Positions 6,760-11,810 of a DNA stretch of 11,810 bases are shown here, piece by piece. The notes beneath the pieces were generated by a model. It saw only the letters and a program-made list of their open reading frames with translations, made no database searches and had not been told where the DNA came from. This stretch comes from Candidatus Bathyarchaeota archaeon (GTDB taxonomy: Archaea > Thermoproteota > Bathyarchaeia > Bathyarchaeales > DTEX01), in NCBI GenBank assembly GCA_021162225.1, contig JAGGZB010000178.1:1-11810 (forward strand), in the 5' to 3' direction. Position numbers and translations under genes: made by a program. Numbering within the stretch: the first letter of the stretch is position 1; every line of letters begins with the position of its first letter.

Positions 6760-6768
6760 AAATATAAG
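6760..6768. promoter_or_regulatory. Shared, nearly symmetric TATA element between divergent phosphatase and FrhB genes
   Basis: AAATATAAG (+), read as CTTATATTT on the minus strand, is the only TATA-like element in the 68-base gap. About 25 bases leftward gives a start near 6739 for the phosphatase; about 25 bases rightward gives a start near 6789 for the FrhB-like gene. Both leaders would be short. Confidence 0.5.
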
Positions 6769-6797
6769 TCTGTCGCTCAGTATGGTGGTGCGCGCGC

Positions 6798-7847
6798 TTG
6801 GCAAAGAGAGGGTTCGAAGAGTCGCTTGGAAAATACATTGTTCCATCACTCTGTATGGGTTGTGCAGCTTGCGTAGCAGTTTGCCCAGTCGGATGCCTAG
6901 AGTACGTTGATGGAAAACCTATCTTGTCTGGAGAATGCATCTCCTGCGGGATATGCTCCAGTGTATGCCCAAAGTATGGGTCACCAGCTAAAGAGATGGA
7001 AAAAGCCTTTTTTGGACGAGAGAGGAAAATGGACGAGGAATTTGGCATCTATAGACGTGTCACCATCGCGCGCACAAGGAATGGTGATATTCAAAGATTC
7101 TGTCAAGATGGAGGCGTAGTTACTTCCTTGCTTCTCTATGCCTTCGAAGAGGGAATTATTGACGGAGCTATAGTCTCCGGAAGAAATGAGGAGTCACCTT
7201 TGAAGGCTTATCCAAAACTCGCTGAATCAGCTGAAGAGATTATCAGATCAGCTGGAACAAGATATACTTATTCGCCAAATATCCTCTTATTAAAAGATGC
7301 TGTTGCCCGAGGGAAGAGAAGTATAGGTTTCGTGGGCACCCCATGTCAAATACAAGCTATAAGAAAGATTCAAGCCGCCTCGCTTAGAAGATATGGGGGG
7401 ATCGTGAACTTCACTATTGGAATTTTTTGTAGCGGATGTTTCTCCTATAACGGATTAGTTAATGAGCTGATAAGAAAGAAGATGGGTATAAACCCGGAAG
7501 ACGTGGAAAAGGTGAATATTAAGGGAGAGTTAATCGTTAAGACTCTGAATGAGGGAACGAAAACAATCTCCCTTAAGGAGGCAAAGAAATACCTTTCTGG
7601 ATGCGTGTCTAGCTGCATGGACTTTTCAGCTGAGCTTGCTGATATATCAGCCGGTGGGCTGGGCTTGGAAGGATGGACTTTAACAATTCTGAGAAGTGAG
7701 AAAGGTGAAGCTTTATTCGATGGAGCTGTGTCTAAAGGTCTTCTCGAAGCTAAGTCTGTTAGTAAAGACTCCGGCCTTTGGAAGATGCTGGTTAGGCTTT
7801 CCAGAAGAAAACGTCGAAGATTCATGAAAAATATTACTCATTTTTGA
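6798..7847 (+). CDS. F420 hydrogenase/dehydrogenase beta-subunit (FrhB/FpoF-like) with two N-terminal ferredoxin clusters
   Basis: 349 residues. The N-terminus carries two 4Fe-4S motifs: Cys19, 22, 25 and 29 (CxxCxxCxxxCP) and Cys47, 50, 53 and 57. Then come the FrhB domains: FCQDGGVVTSLL at 101-112, the FVGTPCQIQAIR stretch at 178-189, CSGC at 211-214, and CVSSCMDFSAELADISAGG at 269-287, which holds the conserved C..C-DF-aelaDis-G signature. Such proteins bind FAD and pass electrons between F420 and iron-sulfur partners; the two-cluster form resembles FpoF/FqoF or a stand-alone F420H2:ferredoxin oxidoreductase. Start TTG 6798 is chosen because Cys19 is needed and the next ATG (6855) would remove it; GGTGGTG seven bases upstream can serve as SD. 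No hydrogenase or Fpo partner genes adjoin it, so the partner is unknown. The C-terminal tail is basic (RRKRRRF). Confidence 0.85.
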   Translation: MAKRGFEESLGKYIVPSLCMGCAACVAVCPVGCLEYVDGKPILSGECISCGICSSVCPKYGSPAKEMEKAFFGRERKMDEEFGIYRRVTIARTRNGDIQRFCQDGGVVTSLLLYAFEEGIIDGAIVSGRNEESPLKAYPKLAESAEEIIRSAGTRYTYSPNILLLKDAVARGKRSIGFVGTPCQIQAIRKIQAASLRRYGGIVNFTIGIFCSGCFSYNGLVNELIRKKMGINPEDVEKVNIKGELIVKTLNEGTKTISLKEAKKYLSGCVSSCMDFSAELADISAGGLGLEGWTLTILRSEKGEALFDGAVSKGLLEAKSVSKDSGLWKMLVRLSRRKRRRFMKNITHF

Positions 7848-7856
7848 GTAGAAACC

Positions 7857-7866
7857 CTTAAATAGG
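7857..7866 (+). promoter_or_regulatory. TATA box for the S-component-like gene
   Basis: CCTTAAATAG in the 50-base gap after the FrhB gene. It suggests transcription from about 7887 and therefore a promoter separate from, or additional to, FrhB read-through. Confidence 0.4.
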
Positions 7867-7897
7867 TAATTTCTTACATGAACCGTGATTTTAACAA

Positions 7898-8482
7898 ATG
7901 GAGAAGTACATTATGAACTCTAGAGACATAGCCACGTTATCGGTCTTCGCAGCGCTTACAGTAGCCTTAAATCTGAGTCCACTTAAATTTCCAGCTCCGT
8001 ACGCGCCGTTCCTCTATTATCAAGTCTGGGAAATCCCGATTATTACAGCATTCGCACTTTATGGACCATTAATAGCTGCGGCTATTTCCATAATTAACAC
8101 CATAACCTTGTTAGCATTATTTCCCGGAGCCCTCCCAACAGGTCCACTCTACAATCTAGCTGCGATTCTCGGAATGCTTCTAGGAATCTACACGGCCCAC
8201 ATGCTCTTTGAACAGCTTTCTCTAAAGGGAAGTGTAACTTTAAGTGTACTTGCCACTGGACTTGGGATTCTCTTCAGAGTCATCGTCATGCTTCTTGTCA
8301 ATTGGGCGTTCATAAGGTATCCGCCTCCCATCGGCTTCAGCATGACTGATGAGGCAATACTTGCAGTCCTTCCTTTCATTGCATTCTTTAATGCCACGCT
8401 CGCTTTATACACGATCCCCACTGGATATATGCTTGCCAGAGCCATAAGTTCTAGGATTAAAATTAACTTGTGGAATCCCTAG
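7898..8482 (+). CDS. ECF-transporter S-component-like membrane protein (possible vitamin uptake)
   Basis: 194 residues with about six hydrophobic segments (approximately 10-28, 42-56, 57-76, 84-104, 112-139, 153-183). The sequence resembles energy-coupling-factor substrate-binding components: a first helix followed by LKFPAPYAPFLYY, then WEIPIITAFALYGPLIAAAI and LFPGALPTGPLYNLAAILG, the small-residue-rich helices that pack on the transport module. RibU-type flavin uptake is the closest impression, but binding residues cannot be judged by eye. It needs ECF ATPases and a T-component, which are not in this window. Two starts are possible: ATG 7898 with a very short leader, or ATG 7913 with GGAG nine bases upstream; the latter is perhaps better and gives 189 residues. 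Its stop (TAG) overlaps the convergent mch gene by 20 bases. Confidence 0.7.
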   Translation: MEKYIMNSRDIATLSVFAALTVALNLSPLKFPAPYAPFLYYQVWEIPIITAFALYGPLIAAAISIINTITLLALFPGALPTGPLYNLAAILGMLLGIYTAHMLFEQLSLKGSVTLSVLATGLGILFRVIVMLLVNWAFIRYPPPIGFSMTDEAILAVLPFIAFFNATLALYTIPTGYMLARAISSRIKINLWNP

Positions 8483-9440
8483 ACATTATGGATCTTATAA
8501 GCATTTTTTGATTCACTTCACCCGAAATAAAGACTTTACCAGTCCTCAGATTATTTATCACAATTTGGGCTGGAGCGAATATTTTCGGGTCAACGCGGTA
8601 AAAGTTCATTCCTGCCTCCTTGAATATCTGAGAAAACAATCGACCATAATCTTTAGATGAGGAAGAAACAGCTTTAGGGGTTATCTCTTCAAGAACCTCA
8701 TCATCTTCGCAAACCACGTTATAAAAGGCTGATCCTCCATAAAGGATAGCATCATTTGATCTACCCATGGACTCGGCGTAGTCTGGATGGGGAGGAAGCA
8801 CAGGAGCACATCCCCATGCATCCTTAATCATTCCAGGATCAAAGCCGAGTTCCATGAGTCTGTAAATTCCGGTCTCTGCCGTTCTTCCGGCGATCTGAAC
8901 AAAGCCCGCAACTGATGATGTTGGAACTACTATTATGAATAGATTTCGAGGAGAAACTCCACATTCCTTAGAGATGAGTGACACGACTCCTTCCGGCGGA
9001 GACCGCGATGTTTCGAGGACTATGACCGCCTCGTTACTTTCGTCTGCGTAGCCTATCTTTTTATAAATTGACTGCGGCTTTAGAGCTAAGGCACGGGCTG
9101 GACCTGATCCTATCGCTACATAATTGTCAGTTTCTATATACCACCCGGCGAGCTGAGATCCCAATGCTGAGATCACGGGATAATTCGTGTATGTTGAGAC
9201 TGCAGGTAAGTAAATGTTTTTGATACACATGTAGCTTAATGAAACTTCGCCGAGTCCCCCCATGCAGATCTCTGTTATTATTTTTCCAGCAATATAGCTG
9301 CCGGGAATTTTAACGCCTGCGTCTATAAGCGTAGCTCCGGAATTTGTTTTGCTGATTCTCACCCCGTATTTCCAAGGCTGGCTACATAAGTTTTTTACCA
9401 GCCTTAAGGCTTCCTTGTTTACGCTTATTTTTTCTTCCAT
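8463..9440 (-). CDS. mch: Methenyltetrahydromethanopterin cyclohydrolase
   Basis: Converts methenyl-H4MPT and water to 5-formyl-H4MPT, or the reverse, in the cytoplasmic C1 branch. At 325 residues it has the usual family length. Conserved blocks, numbered from the ATG: GATLIDAGV near 35-43, EICMGGLGEV near 57-66, AIGSGPARAL near 109-118, VPTSSVAGFVQIAGRTAETG near 172-191, LGFDPGMI near 198-205, SMGRSNDAILYGG near 224-236, and FYRVDPKIFAPA near 280-291. Arg186 and Glu189 in the GRTAE motif match the catalytic Arg/Glu pair known from the Archaeoglobus enzyme. ATG 9440 is preferred over the two in-frame TTG codons just upstream, with AGGCGGAT about six bases before. It begins 11 bases after the fwdC stop, so it is in the same transcript. 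The last codons overlap the convergent S-component gene. Confidence 0.95.
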   Translation of the reverse strand: MEEKISVNKEALRLVKNLCSQPWKYGVRISKTNSGATLIDAGVKIPGSYIAGKIITEICMGGLGEVSLSYMCIKNIYLPAVSTYTNYPVISALGSQLAGWYIETDNYVAIGSGPARALALKPQSIYKKIGYADESNEAVIVLETSRSPPEGVVSLISKECGVSPRNLFIIVVPTSSVAGFVQIAGRTAETGIYRLMELGFDPGMIKDAWGCAPVLPPHPDYAESMGRSNDAILYGGSAFYNVVCEDDEVLEEITPKAVSSSSKDYGRLFSQIFKEAGMNFYRVDPKIFAPAQIVINNLRTGKVFISGEVNQKMLIRSIMSRDSTS

Positions 9441-9451
9441 CAACAATCCGC

Positions 9452-10276
9452 CTATAAATATCTCTCATAAAATTTTAAGTGTAAATTTCTATTTTTCGAA
9501 ATGTATAATCTACCGCGACCATGATCTGCGACGTCTCCAATAAAACGATAGAATGGCCCCGTTATTTTTTCACCATTAACTTTTACAGATTCCTTGATGT
9601 CTTCTATTGTGAACGTTGGGACGATTGACGAGACAAGACCGCAGACGACTATCTTTCCATCAAGCATTCCCGCCCCCGGATACTCATCACAATTACCTTT
9701 GACGAGGATCTCGCCGCCGCTCATATGAACCCCTAGGAACCCTCCGGAGTTCCCGAGAATTTTGATGACGCCTCCTCTCATGAAACATCCAGCCTCATTT
9801 CCAACGTTACCGTGAACCACGATCTCGCCGCCGCTCATCCCTTTCCTGCTTCCACGATATGAGGCACCTAAGCAGTCTCCAGCTGAACCTTTAACTTCAA
9901 GCCTTCCTCCGGTCATCATGCAACCTGCCCATGAATCAACGTTACCCTCAACCAGAATCTCGCCGCCGCTCATTTTTTCTCCGATGCGCATTCCCACGTT
10001 TCCCTTTACGATTATTTTTCCATCGGTCATGTTGGCCCCTATCATTCTAACTTTTCTGAGATCCCCGCTGATTTGCAGGGTGATCGCTTCGGGAGATCCG
10101 TCTGGTTCTCCGTCGATCTCAAAGAGATCCCTTAGAGTTCTTTTCTTATTTCCCTCCCAGACCTCCAGCTTCATTATCTCCTCTAGTTCCTTTCCAGCGA
10201 AGACGCTTGGAGATAAGCAGCCAGCATATATTGGGACTCGGAATCGCCTTTTAGGCTTGATTGTAAATACTACTTT
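9452..10276 (-). CDS. fwdC: Formylmethanofuran dehydrogenase subunit C, with unresolved 5' end
   Basis: Beta-helix subunit of the Fwd/Fmd complex that reduces CO2 to formyl-methanofuran. The body is a run of GNVG..G..M..G.I.V repeats, as in FwdC and the glutamate synthase alpha C-terminal domain, followed by an unrelated C-terminal segment (PFYRFIGDVADHGRGRLYIS). The first ATG is at 10174, but the same frame stays open for 34 more codons and encodes the family N-terminus: VVFTIKPK, then VPIYAGCLSPSVFAGKELEEI, where FAGK-L-EI is the conserved motif and runs straight into the ATG-encoded part. No ATG, GTG or TTG is found between the frame's TGA (10277-10279) and 10174. A GTG at 10278-10280 would be in frame if the run AAAA at 10274-10277 had three A. 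Either a one-base error/frameshift or an unusual start explains this; translation from 10174 would lose a conserved region. Confidence 0.9.
   Translation of the reverse strand, partial: KVVFTIKPKRRFRVPIYAGCLSPSVFAGKELEEIMKLEVWEGNKKRTLRDLFEIDGEPDGSPEAITLQISGDLRKVRMIGANMTDGKIIVKGNVGMRIGEKMSGGEILVEGNVDSWAGCMMTGGRLEVKGSAGDCLGASYRGSRKGMSGGEIVVHGNVGNEAGCFMRGGVIKILGNSGGFLGVHMSGGEILVKGNCDEYPGAGMLDGKIVVCGLVSSIVPTFTIEDIKESVKVNGEKITGPFYRFIGDVADHGRGRLYISKNRNLHLKFYERYL
9708..9973. repeat. fwdC: Three identical 17-base copies inside fwdC
   Basis: ATCTCGCCGCCGCTCAT occurs at 9708-9724, 9822-9838 and 9957-9973. Each copy encodes MSGGEI on the minus strand, the turn of one beta-helix coil. They reflect internal protein repeats with the same codon choice, not a mobile repeat. 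Confidence 0.8.
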
Positions 10277-10290
10277 TCACTCCTCCTTCG
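10268..10290 (-). promoter_or_regulatory. fwdA stop / fwdC start junction with A-run
   Basis: The minus strand reads GAAGGAGGAGTGAAAAGTAGTA: an SD-like GGAGG, a GTG at 10278-10280, a run of four A, and the fwdA TAG. The fwdC coding frame begins one base out of phase with that GTG. Losing one A would join GTG to fwdC and shift the end of fwdA downstream to a TAA. Confidence 0.4.
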
Positions 10291-11810
10291 CGGCTGTATG
10301 CGAATAGGGAAACGCAAGTATCTTTCGGGTATGATGTAGTTCTCGAATTCTACGGTCCAATATTCCCTAAATCTCTTCTCGATATCTTTTGAGACCTTAA
10401 TTGCTGTTTCATCATCCAGGGAGGATACCGCGTCAACCCATAATGTTTTTCCAAGAATCGACTTCACTATTACGCCGTTCCTTGCAACTATTCTTCCACT
10501 CTTAATCGTGTATGCCGCGTTCTTGAATGCCCTCCTAACCTTACGATAATCCCTTGAAGGATCAACAGTTCTCGGATCAATATTGTATATGGCTATATCC
10601 GCATCAGCACCTATCCCTAGGTGACCCTTGCTTTGAAGCCCGAGAGCTTTAGCTTGACCAGCCCTCGTGATTACCGCTATCTCACCGAATGTGTATTCTC
10701 TATCTATATTCTGCAGGAGAGATCTCTTTCTCGCCTTTCTATTTATCTTCTCAAGCATTCTTTCACGGGCTTTTCGGCTCATCAACCAAGAGATTATCCT
10801 TGGATAAGTTGTGAAAGGAGCTCCGTTTGGATGATCAGTTGTTAGATATATCTTCCATGGATCCTTTATGAGCAATGCAAGTTCAAGAGCAATAGACCAC
10901 ATCACGGCATGGACGTAACTTTTACGCCTATATCTGAAAGGCAGTATACCGCTTCCAGTCTCAGTTTCAACGTCGTGGTTTATCCATTTGTTACCGCTGA
11001 TTTCATAGAGCGTATATTGCCATGGACCGTCAGCAGTCATCGTAGTCGTATCAGTAAATACTACCTGTCCCATGTCTAATGTGACGTGAGAGTGACTGTT
11101 TACATACTTGGAGATCTCCTCTGCACCAGATCTTAGCGTGAACCAATCATCTCCTTTAAACGCGCTAAACTGACAGTGCGTTATGTGTATAACTGGTTTT
11201 TCATCAGCCATATCGCTCACGGTCTCCATAGTTTCTAATGTAGTGATGAAGTTTCCAGGCTGACCTAAACGGTTAGTATGAACGTGAATCGTGTGAGGCA
11301 TGTTTAACATTTTGTTCACTTTGCAAAGTCCACGAATAATCTCTCTTGGAGTGACGTCGAAGTTAGGGACAGGATCGTCAAGATCTTCAATATTTCTGCC
11401 AAAGCCCCAAGCCTCCACTCCTCCAGGGTTAACTAGCTTGATTGCATATCCCTTTGTAGTCGAAATCATCCAAGCAACGTGCGCAGCACATTCCCTTATA
11501 AGGCCTTTTTCTAGATATTCTAGAACGAACCACCAGTCTCCGAGGAGCGGATATGTAGCCTTATCTACTATCGGGGTGTCATCCAGCTCTTCATGTGTAT
11601 GTCTAGCCTCTAAGGGGGGCATTGAAGGGTTACACATCATCGTGTAGCCCATGCGGGCGTAACGATATCCCGTTATGAACGTTGAAGGAATAGAACGTCC
11701 CACTCCTGAGCGTGTTACTTCAGTTTTAGCCTCAAAATCAATAAAGTGATCTTCTGGTCTCAGAAGCCTGCCAGCATTAACTTCCGATCCTGCAATATGG
11801 GTGTGTATAT
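10270..11810 (-). CDS. fwdA: Formylmethanofuran dehydrogenase subunit A (5' truncated by window edge)
   Basis: Amidohydrolase-type subunit that, in the Fwd complex, condenses formate with methanofuran to give formyl-methanofuran. The frame is open to the right edge: before the internal GTG at 11703 it reads IHTHIAGSEVNAGRLLRPED, the family's HxH metal motif, so GTG 11703 is not the start. His codons are at 11803-11805 and 11797-11799. Other expected metal residues are visible: the carboxylated Lys in YAIKLVNPGG (11437-11439), His in HTIHVHTNRLGQPGN, His in HITHCQF, and the catalytic Asp in TTDHPNGAPFTTYPRI (10834-10836). About 512 residues are visible; family length near 570 means roughly 55 are missing. 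The stop TAG at 10270-10272 lies inside the presumed start region of fwdC. fwdB and fwdD, the tungsten/molybdenum subunits, are not seen and may lie upstream. Confidence 0.95.
   Translation of the reverse strand, partial: IHTHIAGSEVNAGRLLRPEDHFIDFEAKTEVTRSGVGRSIPSTFITGYRYARMGYTMMCNPSMPPLEARHTHEELDDTPIVDKATYPLLGDWWFVLEYLEKGLIRECAAHVAWMISTTKGYAIKLVNPGGVEAWGFGRNIEDLDDPVPNFDVTPREIIRGLCKVNKMLNMPHTIHVHTNRLGQPGNFITTLETMETVSDMADEKPVIHITHCQFSAFKGDDWFTLRSGAEEISKYVNSHSHVTLDMGQVVFTDTTTMTADGPWQYTLYEISGNKWINHDVETETGSGILPFRYRRKSYVHAVMWSIALELALLIKDPWKIYLTTDHPNGAPFTTYPRIISWLMSRKARERMLEKINRKARKRSLLQNIDREYTFGEIAVITRAGQAKALGLQSKGHLGIGADADIAIYNIDPRTVDPSRDYRKVRRAFKNAAYTIKSGRIVARNGVIVKSILGKTLWVDAVSSLDDETAIKVSKDIEKRFREYWTVEFENYIIPERYLRFPIRIQPRRRSEK

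Noticed and set aside
6716..7048. Minus-strand open frame across the divergent promoter
   Set aside because: It is antisense to the FrhB ferredoxin region and to the promoter, with no recognisable domain.
9708..9973. Repeated 17-mers as a CRISPR or mobile repeat
   Set aside because: They are in frame, code for MSGGEI turns of the FwdC beta-helix, and have spacers that are coding sequence.
10270..11703. Complete fwdA starting at GTG 11703
   Set aside because: The same frame upstream encodes the HxH metal motif and conserved N-terminal sequence to the window edge.

Overview
The window comes from an archaeon. Its C1 genes use methanofuran and tetrahydromethanopterin chemistry (formylmethanofuran dehydrogenase subunits A and C, methenyl-H4MPT cyclohydrolase), and an F420-type FrhB flavoprotein is present. 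Several genes have archaeal TATA-like boxes about 25 bases before the expected transcript start, and purine-rich Shine-Dalgarno (SD) sites. No methyl-coenzyme M reductase is visible, so methanogenesis cannot be claimed. Sugar-utilisation genes beside an H4MPT C1 branch would suit an uncultured anaerobic Thermoproteota/Bathyarchaeia-like lineage or a methanogen relative; this placement is inference.

Layout. Bases 1-416 (+) hold the C-terminal part of a class I SAM methyltransferase whose frame is open to the left edge. Bases 417-636 contain a coding-like but interrupted frame that I cannot identify. Next, on the minus strand, come an FGGY carbohydrate kinase (xylulokinase-like) and a xylose-isomerase-family protein, each with its own TATA box; together they look like a sugar isomerase/kinase pair. 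Also on the minus strand are a 93-residue DUF5615/PIN-like protein, a cytidylate-kinase-like NMP kinase lacking the P-loop lysine, a DUF401 membrane transporter, and a eukaryote-like PPP phosphatase that probably forms an operon with the transporter. A short intergenic region at 6730-6797 with one nearly symmetric TATA element probably drives the phosphatase leftward and an FrhB-type protein rightward. FrhB is followed by an ECF-transporter S-component-like membrane protein. That gene converges on, and overlaps by 20 bases, a leftward fwdA-fwdC-mch block. fwdA runs off the right edge.

fwdA, fwdC and mch encode steps that link CO2/formyl-methanofuran to methenyl- and formyl-H4MPT. FrhB-type proteins exchange electrons with F420, and the S-component may bring in a vitamin such as a flavin precursor; that link is speculative.

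The most useful corrections to a naive gene call are these. FwdC's conserved N-terminus continues about 34 codons upstream of the first ATG, with no usable start codon, and a single A in a run of four separates it from a GTG. fwdA and the methyltransferase are truncated by the window edges. Four genes probably start downstream of their longest open frame. The isomerase has a His where xylose isomerases have a metal-binding Asp, so its substrate is uncertain. No tRNA, rRNA, CRISPR array or insertion sequence was recognised. The only gene-poor stretch is 417-636, about 220 bases.
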